From positions 8,732,070 through 8,796,069 of the forward strand of contig OX421967.1 in NCBI GenBank assembly GCA_949128115.1: a stretch of DNA of 64,000 nt. The letters are read 5' to 3'. A model generated the notes under the pieces. The model searched no databases and was not told where the DNA came from. It was given only the letters and a program-made list of their open reading frames with translations. The position numbers were made by a program, and so were the translations under genes. Shown piece after piece: positions 10,990-22,716 of this stretch. The number at the start of each line of letters is the position of its first letter. The stretch's first letter is position 1. The DNA comes from Anaspis maculata. Its lineage: Eukaryota; Arthropoda; Insecta; Coleoptera; Scraptiidae.

Positions 10990-11753
10990 AGAAAATTTGT
11001 GAAGGATAATGGAGCAACTTTCAAATCATTGGAGTTTGAAGATTTTTTGGAAATAAACGGAATCAATCACAAAGTTACAGCGCCATACCACCCAGCAACC
11101 AATGGCCAAGCCGAGCGATACGTTCAAACGGTAAAACAAGCTTCACGTACCATAGATCTGGAAGGGGGAGATTCAAATCAAAAATTATGCCTATTCCCAA
11201 TGCATTACAGAAAAACGCCAAACTCAACAACAAATGTAGGCCCAACAGAACTTATGTTCAAAAGAAATATTCGAACGCGGCTGGACTTGATTAGAAGAAA
11301 TATTGGTGAGGAGATAAATTTCAGAAAGAAGCCAGATGAGAATCAACATCAAAAGTATTCGGAATTGGCGGAACAGTACAAGTCAGAAGTTACACGAATA
11401 AAGCGAAAGAATGGGATTTTGGAACAATTGCCGGGCGCGAGGGCCAGCTCCACTACAAAGTGTTCATGAACGGACGAGAGCACACTCGCCATGTGGACCA
11501 AATCCTGTTATTCAAAGAAATGCTGCCTCGAGATGAATTGCCTTGGACAAGCCTGAACACCCCAAAACTTCCAGAGGAAACCGAAGAGACGGCATCAACG
11601 CAAGAAGATAATTCGATTCCCGAAACCAGCGTAAGAAAATCACTAGAAGCTACTCAAAGAAAATCCATGCTAGAGGCGGAAAAATCCAAACCAGAAGTTC
11701 GCTTGCTACGTCGATCTAATCGAACTAAAAGGAAGCCAGAACGCTTCGAATGA
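10990..11753 (+). pseudogene. pol: Second Ty3/Gypsy integrase, core end and C-terminus
   Basis: The reading begins at VKDNGATF, the second catalytic aspartate motif. It continues through TAPYHPATNGQAERYVQTVK with the catalytic glutamate, then GPTELMFKRNIRTRLDLI, as in Gypsy integrases. A frameshift near 11440 moves the reading to HYKVFMNGREHTRHVDQILL, the C-terminal HVDQ region. An acidic tail rich in E, S and T then ends RTKRKPERFE at 11752. The first aspartate, the zinc domain and the rest of pol are missing upstream, so this is a 5'-truncated relic. It differs clearly in sequence from the element at the window start and is a separate family. Confidence 0.9.
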
Positions 11754-12555
11754 ATTCGCCCCTGGCAGGTGTTAATCCAAAACCAAAATCAGGTATACCT
11801 ACATCAACGGGAGTTATGGAAACAGCTGTTAGTTGTGTCACTGTTTTATGTAAATACCATTATTACTTGTACCTATTGTATAAAATAATAGATAAGGTTG
11901 TTACGGTTTCAAAAATCGACCTGTTGATACAGAATAATAAAACCAGGGGAACCAAAAAAACAAAAGAGAGTTGATTGTTATTTCCGGAGGCTCCGGCTGA
12001 TTCTGCAAAGAATGATCCAATAACCATCGGCCGAGTAGCGATTCAGTTTTCCTCTGCTCTTCCTGTTGATGGCAAGCAGAACCACCAATCATGTGATGTG
12101 CCTCAAGAACCAAAATTGAGGAAAGCGGCGCTGAACGCCACTCTTAGAACGCCGCGCCGCCTTTGGTTGACAGCAACTGTCAGAAATCGCCAACTTCGTT
12201 GAAGTGACCATCTCGGTCCTGTTTCTCTCGTCTGTCCAGATGCCAGAGCGTAGGTGAGCTTCTGGAATGTTCAAAGGTACCAAATCAGTTCACTACCTTA
12301 CCGTCCAATCGGCGTCTTCACCAACGTTGTCAGATGGTCTAGATTATCAAGATCCTGCTGATCGTTGCGGTTGTCCCGAAGCTCATGCGTTCAAGACTCG
12401 TCGATGGGCAAACCAAGTGTGGCCTCTTATCTTTTATTTTACTGTTTTAGAGTAAGTTACCTGTTTGACATTCAGCGTGTTGTTGTTATATGTATCATTA
12501 TTGTCTCTGCGTGAAGTGAAAGACGTTATTAGGGGGTAGCTATACCGCTTTACTA
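11754..12555. other. 0.8 kb without a recognisable gene
   Basis: This may hold the 3' LTR of the preceding Gypsy relic (TGTTAATCC at about 11769, AATAAA near 11936), but the limits are not clear. The rest shows nothing recognisable. Confidence 0.4.
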
Positions 12556-12870
12556 CACCAATTTTCTTCAGGGTAGGACGGCAGTATGTTGTTTTTCGTG
12601 TAGGTACTCTGTTTCAGTGTCGTCGCTGGAGCTTCGTTGGGCCCTTCGAGTTCTCGCAGCGTCATCGAAAAGGTAGGTACCTTCTTTATAGTTTGTAAGC
12701 CAAATCTCGCGGTATTGCTCACCCTTTCTATTGACGTCCTCTGCGCAACGCCCTTTTATTTTTGTAACACGCCATGTCAAGTTGAGCTGTGAATATTCTT
12801 GAACCTTTTCTTCCCGATCATAAACCTGATTTTTGTGGTTTATTCTGTATTTTTTATTCTCCCAATCCCA
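12556..12870 (-). pseudogene. Unrecognised coding-like stretch
   Basis: On the minus strand an open frame reads WENKKYRINHKNQVYDREEK, then LNLTWRVTKIKGRCAED, REIWLTNYKEGTYLFDDAA and a Ser/Asp/Glu-rich end. The composition (many Lys, Arg, Glu, Tyr and Trp, few Ser/Leu runs) looks like real protein rather than a chance frame in AT-rich DNA. There is no clear start codon, and I do not recognise the family. It lies near LINE and Gypsy relics on both sides, so a transposon-derived protein is the likely source. Confidence 0.35.
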
Positions 12871-13049
12871 ACTATCTCCAACTCAGAATCAATCTCTTTC
12901 AATTACGATTTCAGCCTGTGATAAGGTGACGACAACTTCTTGCTGTAATATCAGAAGAAAATAGACATTGATTTTATACGCTCGAATTCAATTTCGCTCT
13001 TCGAAACTTCTGGAAAATATATAACACATAGCCTATAGTGAAGTACTTT

Positions 13050-13600
13050 GAAATGTTAAGTCGGTGCAGTAGGCTGTCTCCACTATATCTCATAGTAGCA
13101 GGCATTATGAAAACCCTGTGGCTAGCCCCTGCTGCTCACAATATTCTCTCGTCACGCGGCATCCTACAAAGATTTGATTTTCTTTGGATTGAAGCATGTT
13201 TTGACCCAAACACTCATGTTGAGGGCAGCTTCATGTGACTATAGTGCTGACCCTGAGCCTTGGTAGGCTGTCTTATCAGAAGCTCCGCTGATGTGAATGA
13301 ATACTCCTCGTGTGGACATCTTGCCCTCGGAAGATTTCTCGATGCGATCTACCACCACATGCAGAGCCGTCTTTGTGGATCCGCCTGGGAGTGTATGCAT
13401 ATTGGTTGTGATGAATCGGATGTCGAAGCATCACTACATTTCTCATCTCTCTGTTACACAACTTTTAGAACGTTTCCAGCCAGAAAAATGTGAGTTCGAT
13501 CGATCTCTATGATTTAGTAAAAGAATCATAACCCCTGACTGGCTTTGGAATGAACACAATCTTCACCTTCCTCGATCTCACCAAGACATCTGCAAAAGAT
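13050..13600 (-). pseudogene. LINE (Jockey/CR1-like) reverse transcriptase fragment
   Basis: Reading the minus strand from about 13600: a worn VKIVFIPKPVRGYDS, the K(V/I)VFIPKPGR block of LINE RTs. Then MRNVVMLRHPIHHNQYAYTP and, in the next frame, a GRSTKTALH-like block. A PQG followed by worn palm sequence stands near 13130. The order fits RT fingers and palm of the insect LINEs whose RT reads HPLHPNQHAY then GRSTETALH. The YADD box is not reached. There are several frame changes and stops. RT would copy the element RNA at the nicked target. A fragment of probably related type lies at 55590-56320. Confidence 0.72.
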
Positions 13601-13657
13601 ATTCAAGCGCGGTACAACCCCACAAAGTAAATGCTTATTGGAGCATTGAAGAAGCGC

Positions 13658-13860
13658 CGAAATAATAATTTGTTTCCCTCTTCATCAGCTCACATTGCCC
13701 ATAAGAGTTTTTGCCTTTATTTAATAACCACTACAACAGTGAAAAGCGAGGTGAAAAGTTCCAAATTGAGACAGCACAAACATCCAGACTTCGTCCGGGA
13801 ATCGAACCTGGGGCGTCCGTCCCGCCACCTGCGTCTCGGGGTCGTCGTCGAAATAATAAT
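13658..13860 (-). mobile_element. SINE-like insertion with 12-bp target duplication
   Basis: The direct repeat CGAAATAATAAT stands at 13658-13669 and 13849-13860. The enclosed 179 bp, read on the minus strand, contains GGTTCGATTCCCGG, a good pol III B-box, about 45 bp from its 5' end. The A-box is poor and the 3' tail is short (GGGAAACAA). A tRNA-derived SINE is the best explanation. Confidence 0.6.
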
Positions 13861-13869
13861 CACTTTGTA

Positions 13870-14185
13870 CTACTAGAAGCTCAAGGGGTGTTTTTCTTGT
13901 AATTTACTGAAGCATCCGACTGGCGTCAAGAAGGTTTCATGTGGTCACTGATAATACTCCAAGCGCCGACAGGGCTCGGGCTTCAGGCAAAAGAATCTAA
14001 GAGGAGTCAATTATTTAGCAAGCAGGCTACCAAGGTTTTCTACTAAAGGGTGTAGCAGCAAGACAAATAGTTCAGCTTGAGGTTGGGAGGTTCCAAAAAG
14101 AGCCATCATATCTCAGGGTGTAAGCTGAAGATTGCACCGAAGGGCTCCACAAAAGGGACCCAAGCGCTGACATCAGGACATCAGA
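13870..14185. other. No recognisable gene
   Basis: About 300 bp between the SINE-like insert and the second BEL/Pao fragment. It could be worn pol sequence, but no motif is visible. Confidence 0.35.
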
Positions 14186-15890
14186 ATGACATCAGTGGAC
14201 TTCACGGGAACGGACTCAGTTGAATCATTGATTCGGGTGAGGGATGAGGTAGTTAAAGTTCTGAATTTTGCCCAGTTCGAGTTGAGGAAATTTGTCTGGA
14301 ATGATTCTTCGGTTCTTCAGGATCTTGTCGATCAGAGTGACTCTAACCTGCGGGTTTTGGACCTTGACGAGCATAAGAATTGCAAAACTTCAGCGATTGG
14401 GTGGAATTCTTATCAAGATACGACTCAATATGAGATTCATGAATTTTCTGTTCCTCAATCACAAATAGCAAAACGTCAAATTTTGTCAGTCATTTCGTTT
14501 ATTTTCAACCACCTTGGACTTCTTGGTCCAGTTGTTATTACAGCAAAAATACTTACGCAATCCATCTGGGAACATCAGATAGGTTGGGACGACGTTCTTC
14601 CAGGTCATTTGCAGGTGATTTGGTTACAGCTTTAGGAAAAAAATTCCAAAGTTGAACTCCCCCAGAACTCCACGATATGTGATATCCAGTGGCGCAATTA
14701 CTGTCGAACTCCATGGTTCCAGTGACGCTAGCGAGCGAGCTCAGCGAGCTCCGCTGAGTGAATTCAAACAATGAGGTGTCCGTCAATCTTTTTGTTGCCA
14801 AGTCCCGAGTTGCCCCTTTCCGTAAGCTCACACTGCCTCGCCTAGAGTTCTATGGAGCTGTGCTGTTATCCAATTTGTTGAAAAGGTGAAGACCTCTCTT
14901 CGTCTTCAAATTTCCAGATATCACTATTGGTGTGATTCATCGATCACCTTGGCATGAATCAAAGCACCTCCTAACCGCCGAAAGACCTTTGTAGCGAATA
15001 GAGTGGCGGAAGTACAGGACTTGACAGACCTGAATGATTGGTATCACGTATCGAGTCAAGATAACCCTGCTGATTTAATGACCCGAGGAGTTACTTCTCC
15101 ACGACACATAGATTCCATTTTTTTGGTTTCATGGTCCCGCGTTCTTGTCTACGGCTCAACTGGAAGTTCAAAATAGTCCTGCACTGCCGTCACTGAAAGA
15201 GCTTCCAGAATTCCGCCAAAGCTCGTTGCGTTGCCTTAACGCGGTTCCAGAGGAGGCTAATGAGCTGGATCTCTTCACCAGATTTTCCAGTTTCACAAAA
15301 TTGTGACGCGTGACAACGTTCATTCTTCGGTGGAAGCTCAACGCGTCTCCCAAGCTCGGGAACAGATGTTTGGGTCCAATCACTTCTTCTGAATTGGAAA
15401 TTGCAAGGGAGACATTGTTGAAAATTGCGCAGGTCGAGTCTTTTGCTCAGGACATTCACCAACTGAAGGTTCATAGTGGTTTCGTTCATCCAAAGAGTAA
15501 ACTGTTGGCGCTAAGTCCCTTTCTTGATGAGAATGGAGCTCTAAGGGTTGGTGGGAGACTTGCTCATTCAAAATTTGACTATGCCAAGCGGAATCCCATT
15601 CTTTTGTGTCCCAAACATCCTCTGACGCTCCTAATCATGAGATCTGAACACATTCGTTTGTTACGCTGTGGTCCACAAGCATTGGCCGCATCGAGCCGTG
15701 AGCAGTATTGGCCGTTATCCATTCGAAATGTGTCCCGTTCAATCACGCGGAAATGTGTTACTTGCACGCTTTCAAGCAAGACCGGTTACGTCTTCTACCT
15801 CAATGATGGGAAATCTTCCCTTAGAATCCCAGAAAACAGCACAATAATCGTGATGAGATACTGCGCAAAAAGTGATCGGAAAACGTGATA
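14186..15890 (+). pseudogene. pol: BEL/Pao pol (copy 2): RT end, RNase H, integrase zinc domain
   Basis: The frame starts with SGTDSVESLIR-like sequence, where YVDD would be expected just before. It continues ELRKFVWNDS, KTSAIGWN, RQILSVISFIFNHLGLLGPV and AKILTQSIWE, the BEL/Pao RT thumb. After a shift come KLTLPRLEFYGAVLLSNLL and WYHVSSQDNPADLMTRGV, the RNase H region. From 15310 a long frame holds the integrase start, with LRVGGRL (about 15544), HIRL, YWPLSIRN and the zinc cysteines in KCVTC (about 15752). The catalytic core is missing. At least three frameshifts and many stops are present. It differs in sequence from copy 1 and is a separate lineage. Confidence 0.92.
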
Positions 15891-16440
15891 CTGATGAACT
15901 ACTGGGCGTTACCTGTAAAACTCACAGTCCAAATTTTGCCTTTCACTAGCCGGTTGATCAGCTTGTCCAATGAACACCCAGTCACATGCTGAGTACTAGA
16001 CCGAAGCAAGGCCTCAAGATCTTACACATATAAAAGTTGGCGTTCTTGGGAAGAAAATTGTCACCTTACTGGATAAGAACTGGAACTAACCACATAATGC
16101 TCATAGGCCGAGAAAAGTAGCATTTCCATTTGGAATGGATCAGAGACAGCTACGTACGTAAGTTCATTGTGCAAAGACTTGGTAGGTACTGCAGTGATGC
16201 GGCACAAGATGCTGTCGGTTGTGTTGATCTGTTTTTTTTCCATAGGAAGAGTTATTTATTTTCAAGATAATATTGAGGTGGTTCGCTGTTCGCGACTCAA
16301 GACAGTGCACAATGAAATCGAACTTATTAAGCTTGGAGAAGTGATTAAGTTTTCTCGAAGTCCACGGTCCTCGCAAGTAGCTGCCTCGAATGTTTGAAAG
16401 AAATTGAAAAACTCCAGTGGTAGCAGTGCCTTTCAGTGTC
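15891..16440. other. No recognisable gene
   Basis: About 550 bp follow the BEL/Pao relic. I see no further integrase motif and no LTR with clear limits. Confidence 0.4.
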
Positions 16441-16444
16441 CGCA

Positions 16445-16640
16445 CTGGGAGGGAGGAGAGGCAAACACCATATCAGGTGGATGGATGCTGTTAAAGAAGA
16501 TCTCAAGACCTGAGACTCCTGAGAGTTGGTCGGTACATGGATGACGGGAGCTTGCGAAAGGAAGACCTGCATGGAAATAACCGTTGCGGCAGGCCAAGAT
16601 CCAGATTGTCGCGCCTATAATGACGATGACAGCAAAAGCA
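16445..16640 (+). pseudogene. LINE ORF2 C-terminal tail fragment
   Basis: The sequence reads HHIRWMDAVKEDLKT and, after stops, GTWMTGACERKTCMEI. This matches the pattern R-W-D-V-x-x-D-L, then W, A-x-D-R, W that ends many insect LINE polyproteins beyond the RT. Only this short tail is present. Confidence 0.55.
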
Positions 16641-18700
16641 AGTGAACTGTTGCGAAGAATCAATTTAAAAACGCCAGAAAAAATTATTTTCAGAATAATC
16701 CGTATGAATTTGGCGATTCTGGGATGAATGACACACAGATACGGAATTGCGAAATGCAGTGAACGCAAACGGACAATGGCTAATCAATTAAGTGGCCGTC
16801 GCGTCTGGCCATCAAAAGGACCCGGGGACAAGGCGGCGGAAGACGTCAGACGGGGGGGAGGATGTTGGTGGCGGGAAAGCGAGATACATTTATTGCCATC
16901 GTCCAGTATCAATAAGAGGGCGTCTGGTGATTTTAGTGTCCGCACGTTGCCCTCCCCGACCGGCCAGTGTTGATGTTCAATGCCCCTGTGACTTATAAAG
17001 ACCGACGAGTATTAGATGTCTGACTGACCGCCGGGCGAGGGGTAACGTAGAGCGTCGGCTACGTCTAACAGTAGCATTAAAACAAAATTCAAAACATACG
17101 TTCATTGAAACTGAAAGATCAGGCCGATCAAAAATCCAAATTTCGACCAATGACTGCTCATCTATCGCTTAGATGAACACATTCATCAACTTATGAAAAT
17201 GTGAAATTTGTATAAAGCTCTTCCAGAAACGTGACTTTGAAAAGAATACCTGCTTACTGGGAAGAGGTTGATGTAATAATGCAATATGTTAGCACATGAC
17301 GTGAACACTCTGTTACATAAATTCAGTATAAAGGGAGTAAAGTACTAGTGACGGTGTATAGCTGCCTAGCTAGAGCATCGGGGCCGGATTTATTATATTA
17401 ATGGCTTTATTCACGATCAAGCCGTGTGCCTCTCCGTTGTTAATGCCTAACTGGATTCCGAGGGAATATTAGAAGAGAATGGAAGTTCACCGATGTGTTA
17501 ATTATAAATCTAATAATTAGTGATTAAACTACAATTAAGGTAGATTAAAGTATTGCCTACTCCCTATCCTCTGGCTTTGCCGGCTGTTGTAAACCTTTCT
17601 ATAACGGGGCGCCTATACCTTCTAATAAGCATTTCTGGGTATACCCACCGACTATACGCCATACCTTCGCTACTCACCCCTTTTTGGCGTCCCCCAACCC
17701 AAATCCCGGCCCAAAGTTTAGAGTTTCAGACATCGTGACAGTTTTGCTTTGCCGCACACACGTTTTGTATCCCATTAGCCGATCTATATTCAATTCAGTT
17801 TCGCGAGTTTTCCGTATTCTTTGAATTTTCACTGTATTTTTCAACACTTAAACTTCTGTAAACCAAAGAGTACAGACAGGCATTCATTTTCAGTCACTGT
17901 GGATTTCTTCTCAGCATCTGAAGGTGCTCAGCTGATGGAGGAATGCGTTCTATTTGTCGGATTACCCACAATATCGAGCAAGCATGCTACAGCCCCTGAA
18001 GGCGATAGCATAAGGGATGTTATTTTGCTCTATATAAATTCTGGGTATGATGGGGAATTGAATTCACTCATGGAACAAACAGTTAAATCTGGAAAGAGGG
18101 TATAATGAATACGAATATCCAGATCACGTGGTAGGAACAAAACAATAATACTGGTGCCGTCGATGCGTTTCCAGGTGACGAATTACGCTTGCATTACAAC
18201 TACCAGCAGTACCAGCACGGACACAGTTGTTAACCGGACGACGACTTGTGGTTGACAAGACTGTCACGATTGACGAGCTGTTATGAGTGACGCTTCGTGT
18301 CTGGAAATGGAACTATGTTCCGAAGGCCGGGGTTGACCAGGACTACCTAACGAAGGAACTACCCCAGTGCACTAAGTTGGGGGTCGTTAGAAGACGTTCC
18401 GCTCTGTAGCAGGTTTGACGGAGAGCCGGCCGCTAGATCAGAACAATAGCTTAATTTGGATCATTTAGCTGTCATGTAGCGCCTAGCAGCACTCCCGAAG
18501 ACTCCGTCGCCGTCAGTGTGTAAGCCACTGATGCAGAGAGAACAAGAGAAAGACGAGAGAGAGTATCGCTCTCGCTAGAACAGATCATATAAGTTCCAGT
18601 AACCTAGATTGTTGAGGAACCTGTATAGCAAAAACTAAACGGCAGAACCAAAGTGTGAGCATCGCCGATACATCACTTGGCGCGAAGGGAAAGAAGAGGG
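16641..18700. other. 2 kb without a recognisable gene; possible unique sequence
   Basis: No transposon motif or long frame was recognised. The 94-codon frame at 17821-18105 has no family I know. The stretch around 17380-17460 (TTTATTATATTAATGG, TTTATTCACG) and several GC-balanced blocks look like single-copy intergenic DNA. A region at 18400-18680 ending before TTGGCGCGAAGG could be an LTR followed by a primer-binding site, but I could not fix its limits. Confidence 0.4.
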
Positions 18701-19925
18701 AGACAAACGTTTATTAGTAAGTTCTGCGGTGACCTAAATGGACGAGGGATCTGAAGAGGGAATAGAGACGAGTTTGGCTTAGCACAGGTTCTCTTGAACA
18801 GGCCCCTGCTGCCGAAAAAAGAAAAGAGAACAGTGTTGCATATGCGGATGTCTTTTAATGGTACCATAATAGAACATGACAATAAAAGATCAAGAATAAA
18901 CATGATAAACATGGTCAATAAAATCATCATAAATTATTTATCACAATTCATACCACAACATGGCTCGAGGTAAATCAACAATATCAAAAACCAGGTCTTA
19001 ACAGTTGAAGACGTATATTATTTCATCAGATAACAAAGTAAGGAAAGATATATTTTTTCACAAGATGCCCTTTTCTTACAAGACACGACAGTAATTAAAA
19101 ATATTGGTTGTGTGCAGATATCTTTGTCTCACAGGACTCAGGCATGAATATAGAAGACAGTCGATCAGTGTAATATGAATCATAGTGAACAAAAGTATGA
19201 AGAAATCATTGAAGCGATTCAACTCGACTGAGAAGAATACCACAACCATGTCCATCAAGTATGACAGCATACCTCGTAGCTCTCAAAACCACGTCACCTG
19301 TTCTACAGGTCAACGCTTTGTTGTACCACTAGACCCTGGCTCTCTTGGTAGCTCCGTCGCAGGTCATCTGGAGATCTTGTGGTGACATCGTTCTACTCTT
19401 TCGTCTCTCTCAGGCATCAACAACAATGACCCAAACACTACGTGTATTTCCTTCACTCCCCTGAATGTGATTATCCCATTAATTGTTACAATTGATAATG
19501 TCTAATTGACAGAAAGCAAAACAACTGAATCACTTATCTTCGAGCGTTCTGAAGGCACGGCAGTTATACTCGGGAAGTCTCCAACATCGGAAGAGACTTG
19601 AATCATCTCTTTTCTATGATCTGGAGCAAGGAAATACCAAATATCTCTTGTGATCTTCTTCCAGACATCTGTCGACTTTTTTCTCTATTTCAACTTCTCG
19701 TTACTTGACGACCGCATCCCCCTTTTCAGGTGTATTACCAAAGCTCACGATGTTTTCAAATTTAATTCTTCATAGGCTGAAGAGCCGGTCGATTTCACAA
19801 TCAATCATCTACCGGATTGTCCTTTATAAATACTGTTACAGTTTATGGAAGAACTTGGGATCGTTCGTATTATAAATGTGAAAGAAAAGAGCTTTTGACT
19901 TGAATCTATTGAAAAAATTTAAGAA
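18701..19925. other. 1.2 kb without a recognisable gene
   Basis: Moderately AT-rich with no long frame. The proximal end may hold worn 3' sequence of the minus-strand Penelope-like element, but no GIY-YIG motif is readable. Confidence 0.4.
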
Positions 19926-19929
19926 AATT

Positions 19930-21375
19930 TTTGTATTATAACCATCGACTAGAGATATGTATTTTACTATAATGAATTCTTCTCTGAAACTTTAATCAGA
20001 TAAGGGAATATTGAAAAGTCTATTGAATGTAAATTCAAAGCTGCATGTTTGTGGTGACTGGGATTGCAAGAATTGTTAGGTATAATTCAATCTGTGTGTG
20101 TTGGTTTTTTGTAGATTTTATATATAAATGTGTTAAGGTTTTTGGGGACATGTAGGTCAAGGAATGGTGAAGAGTTGTTTGATTCTATTTCAACAGTGAA
20201 TTTTATATTGTTATGTAGAGAATTTTGATAGTTCAAGAACTGATCTAATCTTTGTCCATTGTTTTTAAACAAGATCAGACAATCATCTACATATCTATAC
20301 CAGAATAATATATCTGGCATAGAAAGGGTTGCTGTTGTTGATAATAAATTTCGTTTCCAGATTCATCAGGAACACGTCTGCAAGTAGTGGAGATAGATTG
20401 GATTCCATAAATAACCCTGATTTTTGTTCATATAAGAAAGGATGTTGAATTTGAAGAGATTCGATAAACCTAGTAATGAGTGAAGGTCTAGAATAAGATG
20501 TGTCTCCAATCCAGAATCAAACAAAAGTTCTCTGATTAAAGAGATGCATTTTTCGGCTGGAACGCTTGGAAAGAGATTAACTACGTCAAATGATACTAAA
20601 ATAGAATGATCCGGTATTCTATGATTATTAAGTTTCTTGTACTGAATCAAATGAATTTTTCATGCTGCAAGGGTTGTTTGAAGTGCAGTTGTTCCTGATA
20701 GTTGAATTCAGCCAAGAGGATAATCTAGATACTAGGGAATTTGTGGAGGAAACCACTAGTCTGATTGGAACATTATCCTTATGGATCTTTGGTAGACCAT
20801 ATAGTCTTGGTGTGGCTGGATTCATGGGTGTGAGTTTATAGTTGTTCATACCGAAGTATTTTATGGTGTCTGAGTAGATAGAAAGAAACATTTCAACTTT
20901 ATTCATGAATGATAAGGTTGGATCTTCCTATAACTTTAGAAACTATTATGTGGTTTGAAGAAATTTTTGAACAAAGTGATTTCAAGTGTTTCAAGTTAAT
21001 GTTCTTTTGTAATGGATCAAAAGAAATAGAATTTTTGAATTTAGAAATTGGAGATTGAGCAAATTCATGTAAATGTGTGATGATCTTAGCTCGACATAGT
21101 TCTTTGTTGAAGTTGTTGGAGGAGTTGATAGTCGTGTCAGATTCAGCTAAAATCACTCCAATATTTTCCTTGATTCTCTTGTGATTCGTATCTACGTTGA
21201 ACTTCAGATCCAGAGACAGGATAGTGTTGTCCTCCTTGGTAAAAATCGTGTTGGAATAATTCTTCACACGTGGATGGAATTGGTGTGTCGATGTCATATT
21301 TTGATGTCTTTCATTTTGACGGAAAGTATCATTGTTCTTTTTTATCAAATGGTCCAGTTCAACTAGGACACTAAA
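19930..21375 (-). pseudogene. Penelope-like element RT (inverted copy)
   Basis: On the minus strand from 21375: an N-terminal region with FHPRVKNYSNTIFTKED, LDLKFNVDTNHKRIKENI and LAESDTTINSSNN, typical of PLEs. Next come TPRLYGLPKIHKDNVPIRLV (about 20760-20830) and VSFDVVNLFPSVP. The active site YVDDCLILF is near 20285, followed by FLDLHVPKN and KKPTHTD. After a stop the sequence still reads much like the PLE region beyond the RT (about 19930-20080). The GIY-YIG endonuclease was not found. PLEs prime reverse transcription at a nicked target using both domains. Stops and frameshifts are present. It lies head to head with the tandem pair that starts at 21432. Confidence 0.88.
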
Positions 21376-21431
21376 TTAAGGATCTTGCCATAATTTAAAA
21401 CTAAAAATCAATATCATTAGTGTGATGAAAC

Positions 21432-22716
21432 AAAAAACTTTAAAACTAAGTCATAAATCTTTTCATAATAAAAATTTTGAAAAAATAAAAAATATAGCAA
21501 TCGATAATAATTATCGAATCAAGTTAATCAATAATATTTTATACAACACCAACTCTAACATTACCAATAATAATCAACAAGATGATTCTAATGTTACTCC
21601 GAATCCCTCAATTAAAATGTTTTTTCCGTTTTCCTTATATCAAAAGGTATGTCTGAAAAACTAATTAGACTTTTGACAAAGGAAAATATCAAAATTTCAA
21701 CATAAAACAAAAAAATCTATTTATAGGTATAATTCTAAACTTAAAGACACATTGCCATCTGGAGAGAAATCTAATCTTATTTATTAAAAAGACTGCTCCA
21801 ACTGCAACGGTTGCTACATTGGCCAAACCAAGCAAAAATTGAAAAACCCAATTATTAACCATAAGTACGATTGTAGGTCTAGTCACATCTTCGCTGATGA
21901 AGGAAAAACAGCATTAGTTCAACATAGCAATTCTTTAGTTCACAATTCCAATTTCGACAATGTAAAAATTTAAAATTTCGAAAACATACTCTCTAAAAGA
22001 ATAATTTCAGATTTCCATTAAAAAATTCACCAATAGTCTAAATCTTGGAACATATACCCATCTTTTCAGTAATATGTATTTAGACGGTTTAGACCTCATC
22101 AATAAGACTAAATTTCAATCAGTTACACAACATTAGACCACTTATACATCTTTTAACATCTACATAAGTACACCTCTGGAATACTTACACCTACCATTAC
22201 TATTTTACCAATTATTGTACAGCTGATTGTTATATTATAATTATTTTTGACAATTCAAATCAATCAAAATTTTTCTATTCCTTTAAATGTCACTTTTTCG
22301 CCTTTTAAATCAAAATTTTCATAAAATAACATCATCGCTAACCGTAAGTTCTTGTATTTTTATATTTTATTTCTCACTTCAATATAAATAAGAGATAAAA
22401 ATGAATTGTTTTCCTCTTTCTCAACCTTCTTCTGGTTATAGGAGTTTGTAACATTTTATAAGTTTGGTTCATCAATCAGTACAAAGGTATACATTTTGAT
22501 GTCACAGTGAATTTTTGAACAAAAATTTTCATAAAATAACAATCATCGCTAACCTCAAGTTCTTGTATTTTTATATTTTATTTCTTACTTCAAAATACGT
22601 CACTTCTAGCACCCGAGGAAGCCCCAAATTAGAGGCGAAACGTTGTGCGTTAACAAAGAAAAAAAATTTACCCACTGTCCGTTAACCCTCGAAATTCGCC
22701 GAACTATAATATCATC
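21432..22716 (+). mobile_element. 5'-truncated Penelope-like element, upstream tandem copy
   Basis: This segment matches 24466-25530 along its length (AAAACTAAGTCATAAATC onward) and ends where the next, longer copy starts. It therefore begins within the RT end and keeps only the linker, a GIY-YIG remnant (CNGCYIGQTKQKL-like, about 21790-21845, broken by stops), the 3' non-coding part and a hammerhead-like motif. A partial copy placed directly upstream in the same orientation is the usual pseudo-LTR arrangement of PLEs. It carries an extra internal duplication: the block CGCTAAC(C)...TCTTGTATTTTTATATTTTA occurs at about 22340-22370 and 22545-22580. Confidence 0.85.
22607..22655 (+). ncRNA. Hammerhead-ribozyme-like motif, upstream PLE copy
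   Basis: In order: CCGAGGA (compare core CUGANGA), a short stem-loop GCCCC...GAGGC, the second core strand GAAA, then ACG/CGT as a minimal stem III and TTAAC. PLEs are known to carry minimal hammerheads in this position. Position 4 is C instead of U, which in studied hammerheads harms cleavage, and stem II has one mismatch. Activity is therefore doubtful. Confidence 0.5.

Noticed and set aside
18400..18680. LTR followed by a primer-binding site (TTGGCGCGAAGG)
   Set aside because: No partner LTR, no clear TG start and no retroelement code nearby.
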